Source: Aquila chrysaetos chrysaetos
Taxonomy: Eukaryota; Chordata; Aves; Accipitriformes; Accipitridae
DNA length: 64,000 bases
Assembly: GCF_900496995.4 (NCBI RefSeq)
Contig: NC_044029.1
Span: 868,001 to 932,000 of the forward strand
Reading direction: 5' to 3'
The notes beneath the pieces were generated by a model. That model was not told where the DNA came from. It saw only the letters and a program-made list of their open reading frames with translations, and searched no databases. The number at the start of each line of letters is the position of its first letter. The first letter of the stretch is position 1. Positions 9,292-20,340 of the stretch are shown here, in pieces. The position numbers were made by a program, and so were the translations under genes.

Positions 9292-11927
9292 TTGCTTAAA
9301 TGGGTGTGTGGTTATGTAAAGTAAAAATGACATACTCCAGGCCTACACTCCAGGAAGAGGAGTTTTTGCCCACAGGATTCAGAGAGGTCAGGAAAGATTT
9401 TCTCCTCCGGTTCCCCTTTTTCTTCTCATGGAACAGCCTCCTCCAGCTGGTCTGGGACACAGGCAGTTGGTGTGGAGTGGAGGAGTGTGTGTTCCTGGGT
9501 GCATTGGGTGTTGAACAGCGGTGCAGAGTGCACTGGGGGGGCTACCCCTACTCAATGGTCTGCTCCATTATGTGAAGAGGAGAATAACCAGAACAGAAAC
9601 GCCACTGAGGTGTTCTGGGGCAGGGGAAGATGCTTAGGTTTGCAATGAAAACTGCCTGTTTCCCTTTTAAAACTTGAGGCATGCAGATCTCTATTACTGC
9701 AGTAAGATTCTCTTGTAATGCAGATTCCTCTTTGGTTTGTTTTTGGGGGTTTTGCCTCTGCACCCTGCAAGCTCACAGTGCTTTACGGGCAATTTTCCTT
9801 CCAGGCATTACTGTCTCTGCAGTGTAGCCACAGAAATCAAGCAGAAGAGTTTACTGGGTCCACTCTGTGGCCAGTGAAAGACTGCTTCCTAGAAAGTTTC
9901 ACAGGGCTCTGTTGCTCTTTCTCGTGGTAGTGCTGGTACTGAAGAGCAGTATAAAGTATGTGATTAATGTTGGCTGTCAAGTTATTTTGGTCCAGGTGAC
10001 TCAGGTAAGGTTTGATGCTGTCACCATTTGTACAGGGTGTGGTAACATTGTCATGGAACAACACAATTATACTTTATGATGTCTTTCACGCAAACTGTAA
10101 CGAAAGGCTTTGCAAAGTCCCATAAAAGTGGGTCTTTTTATTCAGTGACTCCACCTTCTCCACTCCTGTCTTTCCTCTCATTGTAGCCATGTGTGGGAGT
10201 GTATTCCTGTAAAGTGCTGCAGCTATTCCTTGCACTGCTTTGGATACCGTTGCCCAAACCACAGCGGGCGGGCAGGCTTCTCCATCAGTGGCTCTTTGCC
10301 CAGTTCAGCATTAGCTGATGACCAGGAGGAATTCCTTGAGTTCAGGATCTCAAGGAACCAGCTCTGTTAGGTCATTCCTCCCACCCAAACGAGGCCACTC
10401 CTTAGAAGGACAGATTAGGTTTGGTGATGGGTCCTATCTCCTCAGCATCAGCTGTGAGGTTTCCTTCACCTGGGAGATGTCTCTGGAGCCGTTTAGCCCC
10501 GGCTTGCTGAACACGGGCTGGGCTTGCTTGTCTGCTTTGGGGTGTCCCAGCAAACTCCTCGTGCTCTAGGGTTTGATTCGCCTAGATGGCCTGGTCACCA
10601 TACCCTCTCTTGTCACAGTACCTCCCTTAGTGATGGTCTTGGAGAAAGTACAGCCTTCTTAGGAGTTCCTCTCTGACTGTAGTGACAGTCATTTATGAGT
10701 TCAGCATTGCTAAAATCCAGGTTCTCAATACTATACGCAGGCTACCACATGAACGCACCTGCCCTGAGCGTTAAAACATTTCTTTCCATTGACTGCAAAA
10801 GGAACGAGGGTTTCAAAATGCTGGATGGCAACTGATATGGATATCACCACTGTACCTTGAGCTGAGAATCTATTGCTGCTGCCATGACTAAGTTACATAT
10901 CTGCAGCAGGTGCCTTGAATAGAGCCTCTGAGTCAAATCTTCTCATGTCTTTGACTACTTGTCATCCTTTTTTCTGATTGCCTTGGTTCTTACACAAACT
11001 GTAATGAGTGCTCTTGCCACCATAGTGTATTGGTATGCGTACACCAAATGGTGGCAAATTTGCCTGCTCTGAAATTTGCCTTTACTGAGCAGTGACTAAA
11101 CTTTCTTCTTTCTTAGATGGATGTATTTTTCCATGGCCTCTTTAAAAACTAATTCAGTGGGGGTTATGCCAATTATTTTTGAGGGCCTTCAAAAAAAGCC
11201 CTGTAATTGAAAGACCAAAAACCTAGTTTCATGACACCCTAAAAGACTAGAACAGTCATTTTAAATGCATCTTCTGTTTGTGTTCAGAAATGAAAATGAG
11301 GGCTATGTTACTTTTCAATGTAAAAAAAAAAACCCACCACACACAGAACTTTGACCAATACGCTAAGAAAAAACCCAAATCCTTTATTCCATTTGCTTTT
11401 TCTGCCCCATTCTCGCACTGCTTGAAAGCACTGTTAGTTCAGGTGCTTTTAGTGCACCTACTTCCTGAGAACGTCAGCACCTCTCCCTGAATACACATGC
11501 TATCAAACACAAACTCCCCCGTGATATGTGCTCACAGCTTAGTTTTGATTCTTTGTGAGTTAAAGCACAGACCTCCCTCTCTATTCATTCGCTTTCCCCT
11601 TCCTTCATCTCTCCCTGCCTTTTAAATAAAACGCTAGAGAACAATCCCAAAGGAGCAGTGGGTGAACGAATGGCATTGAAATGGAGTCATCTCTGTCTCT
11701 GATGGTACGGCGCGGACTTTTCCTCCCATTAGACAGAGAAGCTGGCAGAGCATTGGTGACTGACAGGATACTCTTTCCATTTCTTAAGTGTGAGGCATCT
11801 TTCTCCGCTACAGGGTGGGGTCACATTGCTGGAGCAATAGGACACAATTGCATGCAAATGCCTTTTCCTCCATTCCCCTACCTAAAGTGCAGCTGGATTT
11901 GGAGCTTCTCAGGCTCTTCTTGGGCTA

Positions 11928-11976
11928 TGAGTCAGTCTTAGCCTTCCTAGAGCTGCCAGTTTTTTCCACTGACTCA
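11928..11976. promoter_or_regulatory. Two AP-1 consensus motifs 42 bp apart
   Basis: TGAGTCA at 11928-11934 and TGACTCA at 11970-11976 are both exact TRE sites. They lie about 3 kb upstream of the EMP1 start codon, in its presumed leader intron. Function is inferred from motif only. Confidence 0.3.
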
Positions 11977-13309
11977 CCCCAAAGCTCCCAAAACCACAAT
12001 TATTTAACCCTGCGAGTGTTCAGGACACTCTGTCAGTTTTAGGACTGCTTCTCAAGAACCAGTCAAGCAACCAGGTTGTGAATCCTGCATTGAGCCTCCT
12101 GGCATGTCTTCCAGAGGACAGACCCCAGCTAAGCCAAGAAAAACAGAGCTGAGACATGAGATTAGAATGACTACTGAGGTAGGACAGGCTGGTGGGGAAG
12201 GAGGAGTGACGGTAGTGCGCCTGCTGAACAGCCTGCATAAGTCAAGAGAAGATCTTGCACTGATGATAGCAGACTGAGTTTCTTTTTCCTGGGATGATGG
12301 ATGAGGAGAAATAACAAGCCACACCAACAGTAACCATGAATAGCAATCACCGTAGCAGCCTTCAGCACAAAAAAGCCTACAGATAAGCATGACAGACTCT
12401 TATCTGTGTAGAGACTACTTCTCTGACCATGCAGGAGTACACACACTGGGGAACAACACATAGCTCTGCTGCACCCTAGTTCAAGTTCAAGCAGGCAAGC
12501 ACTACCCATTAAAAACTAAGACAAAGTCTTCTCATGCAGGCCAAGTGTAGCCACCCATATCACCCCTGTATCTTCTTAAGTGCTTTGGATCCTTCTATCT
12601 GGAGGGCAATCTGGAGAAGTGAGTCCTTGCCCTTGGTTTGCTGCTTGGCAAAGCAGCAGGGTGGAATGCAAAGTGCCACTTGGAGATACGGCAAAGGCCA
12701 ACGGTACAGTTCCTCAAACATAGGGAGTGGGTTACTCAAGAGGGTAAACCAGATTAGGTAGTGGTCCTTTGCTTCTGGCAGAAAGTGCACTGCAGTGAAT
12801 GGAGTAGAGAGGAAGTGTACGGGATGTTTCTGCAGGAATAATCAGGTGGGTTGGGGTGAAAAATCAGAGCACTCTCAACTAAATCTGAAATATTTCAGAT
12901 CTGAAGTGTTCCTAAGGCATGTAGCTCATCTGACTTCCATTCCCGGTCTCCTCTCTGAACTGAGGTTCCTGCTTGGGACTGCCTCTCCCAGGGTGAGTTG
13001 GTGAGGCGTACTGTGAGAGATGCTGGCTGAGGGGAGAGCTCAGCCAATAGCCTATAGCAGCCTATAGTGTCCGGGGAGCTGAGGATGTCTAAATCGCACC
13101 GTCTGTGAGCACCGTGGTGACCTCTGACTCCTCTAAAACTCAGTTTTTCAGCTGAAGTCCCTTGGGTTTGATACATTCAATTTCTCAACAAGGGAAAGAT
13201 GGCATTTCAGGGAAAGAGCAAATTGTTTTGGCCAGAATGTCGACAAAAATCTCCATAGAGTGACAGCAACCAAGATGAAAGAAATTCTGCCTTCCCCAGC
13301 TGCCACCAC

Positions 13310-13400
13310 AGAATATAAGGAACACGGCAGTGAGTCAGATCAGTGGTCTGTCTCACCCAGTACACTGTCTCTGATGGTGGCAGGAGGAGGTCCAAAAAAG
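13310..13400 (-). mobile_element. CR1 LINE 3'-end fragment, antisense
   Basis: The stretch AGTCAGATCAGTGGTCTGTC, then 'CACCCAGTACACTGTCTCTG' and 'ATGGTGGCAGGAGG', follows the antisense of a CR1 3' tail common in birds, turtles and crocodiles (…GGTCCATCTAGCCCAGTATCCTG…). It is old and truncated. Limits are approximate. Confidence 0.6.
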
Positions 13401-13952
13401 AGAGAAAGCATGTGAACCTGGCCACTGTCTGAGGTGGCACAGAGTCATACCAGGAATACTGGTGGTTTGAATCAGGGCCAAGACCACTTGGAAAGGAAGG
13501 GGAAAATCGGAGAGAATGGGACAGAAAATAAAAATTATTTGATATTGTTTGAGATAGCCACAAACTGCCACCTTTGTCACTGCTGGCTTCCTCAGTGCAA
13601 AGCCAACCTACAAATAGCAATGCTGCCATGATGCTACCAGTAAGGGAAACCTCAGGGTGGGATAAAACCTTCTGCAGAATTTGTAGATCTGCCTTTTGAC
13701 TGAGCTGAGGCCCTGACTGTGTCTTAGCCCGGCTACAACTGCATGCCTTGGCATTGTGTGTGATATGAGCATGAGTCCTCATCATGGGCAGGGTCATTTG
13801 GCAGGATGCAAAGATGTGAAGATCTCTGTGATATTCTGGTGGCATGGTGACTTTGGACCCGTCACATTGTTACTAGAAAGCTCATGACAACTTTAAACAA
13901 CAACAGGGAAGGATCTTTTTGCTTTCATCCTTTGCTCTGTTTCTTGCTTCAG

Positions 13953-14096
13953 ATCCAGCTGAATCCAGAGTCCTTGCTGACTCCAGACTTTTATAAACCA
14001 CTGTACGCCAGCACTGCTGTTGACAACCTGGTTTTGACAGACCGGCCTGACTCAATTTACACATCGGATGCTTTTTATAGACATGTGGATGAGTAG
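13953..14096 (+). other. Unassigned coding-like terminal exon
   Basis: After a strong acceptor (TTTGCTCTGTTTCTTGCTTCAG) a 47-codon open frame runs to TAG at 14094-14096. It begins IQLNPESLLTPDFYKPLY and ends DSIYTSDAFYRHVDE; it is rich in Tyr, Asp and Ser and free of low complexity. Codon choice looks coding. I do not recognise the protein and found no partner exon upstream, so it may be a chance frame, the tail of an unannotated plus-strand gene or part of a non-coding transcript. Confidence 0.3.
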
Positions 14097-17000
14097 GCTG
14101 GTGCCTCTGGAAAGAGATTTCACATGTGTGGGAAAAGGGTTGGGCAGGAGGTGTGTGTGGGCACACGGAGACCTTTGGAGCCTCTGGTTTGTGGCAGTGA
14201 GATTTTGTGCGTGCATGGGTGGTGGCTGTGGTGACCACATGGGGTACAGCAATGCTGCAGAAGTAGCAGATGAATGTCAGCCGAAAGGAAAGTGTAGAGC
14301 AGCCTGAGGGGCTACAACTGAAAATAAGCTTAAGTAAATGGAAGATTTTTGTCTGGCTCTTGGGAAGCGTTTCCTGGCGATATGGTCTCCAAGGGATCAG
14401 GAGAATTGCCTTCCCAGGGGAGCGGTAAAGCCTCAGCATGTGAATCACTTCTTGTGGGACCAAAGTCCTCAAGAATCCACCCGTGCTAACGAACCTCCAC
14501 TCACTGAGAGATGCAAGGGGGTGTCACAAAAGATGACACACAAGGGTTTTCCAGCTCTCATGCTCGTGATTCATAGGAGAGTGGGGAAATATCAGAGCTC
14601 CTAGGGCAGACAGTGAGAAATTGGCATTTTCTCCAGAAGAAACCACCCTCGAGCGCTCAGCCATGTGACAACATCAACTGAAACTCCAGCGCTCGCTTGG
14701 TAGTAGGAAGGGGAAGAGACAGCCGCCTGGGGCCCGGCAGGCAGCCAGCCACCGCTGCTGGAGGAAAACACTGTCACTCCTCACACCAGACACGCCAGGG
14801 AAGGGCTGGGACTGATGGGCACCGAGTGAGATGGAGGGGTGGGGAAGGGGTCCTTCGAGCTAATGGGAGCACAGAAGAGCTCCTCCGGACGTTTGGAGGT
14901 GCGGTGGGGAGCACCCCCACCCCTGAGCGCGTCGGATGGTCCCTAGGTGGGTTAATTAGACGTGGGAGTTGCTGTGACTCGCAGGGGTTCAGGCAAGATG
15001 CCGAGATATGCGAGAAGCGTTTGTGGGAGGACTGACGGTCTGGGCGATGACATGGTGTGTGTAGGGGTGTGCATCTGCAGCTCTGCGTGGCTCCCTCTGT
15101 GAATGGGAATGTGCATCTGTGGTTTCCCTGTGAGCGGAGCTGAACCGTGTGTGTGAGCGTGTGTCTGCCTGCATGCGTGCTCATGCGTGGTTTCCTTATG
15201 GGTGCACGTATCTATCTATCTGTGTGACTTTGACACTGACAGTGCCCACGTGGGAGAAACCATCTGACAGCTCTGACAGGAAAGTTCAGGTTACAGCGTG
15301 GTGTGAGCAAAAGTGCACAGATCATTTCTGGTGGGACTTCCTGCTTTTCCTCCTTGCAACAGCCTTTAGATAGAGGTGGAAGGTCCGTGAAGCCCACATC
15401 AGCTGTGCTTTTGGCTGCATTTTTAAATTAAAACTGCAGTTCTCTGATTTACAGAGACAGTTTTGTAAAGATCTTCCCTTTTTTTTTCAAGGGAGGGTAA
15501 CTCTGAAAAAGAAGTGGCTCCTTATCGGATAGCGTCCCTCTCTCTCAAAACTGCAAAACCTCTGAATATGCCAGTACAGTCTATGAGACACTGAGGTCGA
15601 TGCGACTTAGGCATCTAAAGAGTCTGAGCTTTTGGGTCAGCCTGCCTCGAGGGTGTCCTTGTTCCTGCAAGCCAACTTGGAAAAGACTGCGCAGGATTAA
15701 ATTGCAAAATTGTGTGATAGCTCCTTCTTTCAACCCGCAGTGCACAAGTGATGGACTGGGGGGGAGCAGGAGCGCGAGTAGAAAGCAGAAGCAAGATGAT
15801 GCTGTGCAGCCTGGAGTTGGTCGGTGCTTTGTGCAGGGTGGGGTAAAGGTGGTCGTGAGGCAAAATGCCCCATCTGGCTTCAAGAGGGCTTCTTACCCCT
15901 GTGATTAGCATGGGCTGGCAGAACGGTACAGGTGTCATTCTAGCTCATGTTACATAAGGGAATGGCTTTCCACCAGGCATCGAGAGCTCCCCTTGTCAGC
16001 GCACACCACGCTGGCCTGGCTGCAGCCGCTGGAGGCCAGCTAGCAGGCAGGTTGGCTCAGCTGCCTGAGCTGGCACGACCAGTGGCAGTGCCAGTCTCAG
16101 AGCCCAGCTTTCCTCCAGCAGTGGTCCACGTTCCTGGAGCTGGTCTCCAGCAACCCCCTGACCAACCTGCTCCCAGCTCTGAGCATTTTGCAGCTCTCCC
16201 CTCTTGCTCCCACGGCTCTCACTGTCCTTTCCAGAGGCTTGCTGGGGCCCACAGGGGAGATGTCTCTCCGGAATGAGAAGAATGTGGATGCTGGACCCAG
16301 TCGTGGCAGTTGCTTTCACAACTCCCCTCCTTGAGCAGTCTCTGCCCTGGGAGGGCAAAAGGACAGCGAAGGTCCTTGCCCTGGATTTCCTCGAATCCAA
16401 ACGTATTGCTAGGTGTCCCCACATCACACGAGCTAAGCCTTCGGCATGAGTCACCTGCTGTCAGCCACTCCAAGGCTCACAGTTCATTGCATTTCTCTCC
16501 ATGGCTGGGGATGACCTAGTCCAGGATCTGTCCCTGGGCTCTCATCGTGGGTATCTCCCCATGCCTGCGGTACAGACTGGTTTTCACAGGGGAAAGGGGA
16601 TAGATCTTAATTATGAGCTTGGCAAACCAGTCACTCCCTTGGGCAACGTGGGTTCTGGAGCTGAGTTGTCCTAACCTGTCCCTCCCTACCATGACAAGGC
16701 ATGGGCTACGTTTGGTCTTACTCAGAGAGCAGCTTCCATGTCCTCTCTGCCCTGCCGCAAACAGTTCAGGAGGAGGAGGGTGCGTGGAGCTGCAAATTTG
16801 GCCAGGGTTTCCTTTGTTCATTGTCCAGCTGTTCTAACTAAGGAGGTACTTTCCAAAACTCTCCCAGTGGGGTTTGAAGAAATCATGCTCCAGATGGCAG
16901 CCCCCAGATATGCTGCTTTGCTGCCCTCCCTGCAGTGTAACAGCAGAAAGCAGTTTAAGAAAGGAGGCACTCTAGATTTCCTCTGGGCAGATTATATGGG

Positions 17001-19749
17001 GAACTGGTGCTGGACCCTGTGTCATGGTGTGGGATGACTGGGTGTGGACTGGCTCTGACAAAGGATCTGTATAGTCACATTTGAGCTGGTGCTTCAGCAC
17101 GATTATTCAGGGGCAGTATTACAGCACTGCGGCTACCAGTTAGTTACCAGTCCTGGCAGGGGCTGTCAAAAGAGCAGGGCCAGGGAGAATAGCCTCCTTT
17201 TCTGTGCACACTGCTTTGCCTCAGCAGAAAAGACCTGTGAAGTACTAAGAATCCATCTTCAGATGGGGAGATAGATAGGAAATCCCCTTCCTTGCCCTCC
17301 CTTTTGGAGGTGTAAAAGAGCACCTCTGGGTCTCTTACTTCTCCCTGCCTTGAAGGAAGGGTGAGGAAATCTCATCTTTTAGTCCTTTTTCATTACTTTT
17401 TTTGCAGGAGAACAGGAGGAAGGAAAAAAATCAGGAGTGCCACACCCTGCAGCCTGCCCTGTGTTGTGTGTGACAGTGCTGTCACCTCCCTATTGAAGGG
17501 CACATGCACAGGAGCCCATCGAGATCAAAGGGGTCTAGTAGTGCTATTTCTTGCCTTGTGGGGCACTTGAGTATCTGAGGGCAAATCCCAGCCCGGCATC
17601 AGGTGCCTTCCCCTTCGCCATCAGGTGTAGCACTCGGTGAGGAGTGCACCCGTCCAGCAGCCGAAGGGAACTGGGGGGGTGAGCCAGTGGACACGTGCCG
17701 TGGAAGGGGTGTCGTGGCTGCCGCGTGGGGTTGGTGGGGCCTGTAAAGCCCCATGGGAGCTGGCAGGGCTAAGGAAGCAGGCTGTACCCCGCCACTCCTC
17801 CAGCTTTTTGCTCTGAGGAAACTCAAGCAGGCGCAGGCTGAGTGCCGTGTGCCAGCCTTGCAGCTGGGAGGGGGATGAATAGAGAGGATTCGTGCTTGCA
17901 GCAAATCATCTCCCCTATCTCATTATAAACAAGGCCCTGAGGTGGGTCTTTTACCAAAAAAATGCTGGCTATTATCAGCAGATCTCCCAGAACTGTTTCA
18001 AAATACCACCTCTGCTCCACCCCAGGCCACCAAACAGCAATTCCTGCATGCACTTGCATTGCTCACACACTGCAAAATTCAAAGACCACCGGCTAGGCCA
18101 GCAGGGCCGGTTTTCCAAGCCCAGGGCTCTCTGTCCTCAGCAGGGTACTGGGGAGCACTAGCAACCCTGCAGCTCTGAGGCACCCGCTCCAAAACTGGGT
18201 GATTCTCCACAAGAACCCAAGTCCCTCCTCCATGAATGCGTCCTTGGGTGCGGCTCGACTCCATCTCTCTCGGATGTCTACCTCGGGATGGCACGTGCCT
18301 GGTGGAGATGCCTGGCTCTCGCACGAGGGTAGCCTGGATGAATGGCTTGGACTGTGTGCCACGGGTTTGAATGGTTAGTCATAGCTGGGGGGAGCTTCCA
18401 TGGGAGGAACTCCTTACGTGGGTGTGCAGTGCCTCACATGAAGGAGCTGCATGTCAGGGTGTGCTTCCAGGCACTGCAGGGTTAGTGATAGTAAGATACC
18501 TCAGTTTTGATCCTTTTCCTGTGCTGATCCCCAAGGCAGCAAATAGAAATAAGCTGCCTTTAAGCCCGCACTCTCTGCACACAGTCCCCCGGTTTGACAG
18601 CTGTGTGAGGTGGGCTGGGTGGAGGCATTCGGCTGCCTTAAACCCCTGTTATCATAGGAACAATAGCTAATGGGCTCCAAGTTTTCACACTCTTCATGCC
18701 CAGCTCCCTCTTGTGTGTTTGCTCAGAAAAGAATCCCACTCCACCCAGAAATGTCAAGTGGGCAGTTCCTGGGCAAAGCTGCTCTCAGAGGTGCCTTGAG
18801 GAATTCAAAGCTTTTGAGAAAGTTGCTCTGTGGCCACAGCTTTTTTTTCCTTTTTTTTTTGCAAACCGATTTCATTGTTAATGGTGGTAAACGACAACTT
18901 CCGAAAATGCTTTCTTCCCAGACTGATTGCTGACTGCCCTGCAAACACTCGCTCCTCAGTCAGCTTCCTTACCACTCACATATATTTCTCAGGCAGGAGG
19001 CACTCCTGCATGACCGAACCGCAAGCAATAGGGACAGAGGGGACCTCAAAATTCACAAAATCCATCCTTCTGCCACAAGCTTAAGGTGAGCTCAGCTTCT
19101 TGGCCATTCATATATAGTAACTTTCCACAGCACCAGCCTGAGTCCCAGCCATTCCCGGCTGGACTGGGCTAAATACTGTTTCAGTCTCTTTCAGACCCAT
19201 GAAACTGTGCAGGGGTGGGCTGGGTTCCTGCAACAGGAACCAAAGCCTGGTGCCAAAAAACTGGCTTTGCTGCACTCCCTTTCTCAGACCTCAAAAATAG
19301 TTCAGATGTGACCGCAAGATACAAACCATAGCAGACAGATGAAGTGAGAGAACTGGTGAAGAGGAGGAGGGAGGGAAGGGGTGGTTGTGTGGAAAAAGGC
19401 AGGTGAATAAGGAAAATTGCCAGTCTCTGCAATCCTACACTTCCCATCAGTGCCTCCCCCCACCACACCCCACCACGCAGCCCGCGGTGCTCTTAGCAAT
19501 TCCACCCGCTCCCTCACTTCGCCTCTCAGTGCTCCCCACCCCACGGTCTGCGCTGCCAAGGAAAGCGTAGCATGGATTTCTACCCATCGTGTGGCTTTGC
19601 TTAAGAACTGGGGCTTGGCTTCAGCCTCCGGAGCTGGGACCCCAACAGAAAAAGAGAGGTCCTCTCCATTGTACCCCAAAGTCTGCACCATTGGGGCCTC
19701 TCAGACTTCACTTGGAATGATTGTTGTTGTTTTAAATTAAAGCTTGGCA

Positions 19750-20340
19750 AACTACCAATGGAGAGGAGAGGGACACGCAGAAAAAAGCGAGTGAGAGCCA
19801 GAAACGCTGAACCAGCAGCCCTAATTTCAAGCAGGTGTTTTCCCACGTTTGTAAACAATGCTCCTCGGACAGCACGCAGCAGCTCCTGCGCCAGGGCTGG
19901 CCCAGGTTGGGCACCCTGTGCCTGCGCCCTGGCTGCACATGCCCCGGAGGCCAAAATAACATTGCTGCTGCCAGCACTCGACGGTTGCAACCCCGGCACC
20001 TTGCAGCGGCGCTTTGCTCCCGTCACACAGCTGGATTTCAAAGCAAAAGCTGGACGGTTAAGGTGCGTCCCATAGCCGGCTCCTGTGCCAAGTTAAAGAG
20101 AAGTGGCGGAGCAGAGGAGAAAAGCAGGCTGGAGCTGCCGGGCGAGGGGAGCAGCTGCCAGTGAGGGAGAAAAGTTGCTGAGGATTTTTGAGAGCCGCTC
20201 TTACCGTGTGGGCTGGGGCCTGTCCTGGCACCTGTGGGAGCAGGAGCGTGCTGGGCTGCAGTGCTGGTGTCCCGGAGCGCGGAGCTGTAGTGACGGGGAG
20301 TGACCCGGTGGTGCTTTAAGTTTCCTCCGGTGGTGCGGGA
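19750..20340 (-). promoter_or_regulatory. Candidate EMP1 leader exon and promoter region
   Basis: This moderately GC-rich, CpG-containing stretch contains a good minus-strand donor (CACACG|GTAAGAG, near 20203-20197). That would suit a non-coding first exon splicing to the acceptor at 9000. TGACTCA (about 20519) and TGAGTCA (about 20732) lie just upstream in the minus direction, and TTTATAAA occurs near 20606. The assignment is an inference from position and splice signal. Confidence 0.2.

Larger units (their letters stand above)
9000..20100. other. Region upstream of EMP1 coding exons, probably its leader intron
   Basis: The acceptor at 9001-9000 (minus strand) implies an intron reaching to a leader exon at higher coordinates. 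I see no recognised coding exon here. Noted items are an 18-bp palindrome (9274-9291), paired AP-1 motifs (11928-11976), a CR1 fragment (13310-13400) and one exon-like segment (13953-14096). Several open frames longer than 190 residues have no protein character. Confidence 0.45.

Noticed and set aside
13207..13845. 212-codon open frame on the minus strand
   Set aside because: It crosses a CR1 fragment and has no domain character; chance frame.
13882..14472. 196-codon open frame on the minus strand
   Set aside because: His/Cys/Pro-rich, no domain, and opposite to the better plus-strand frame at 13953-14096.
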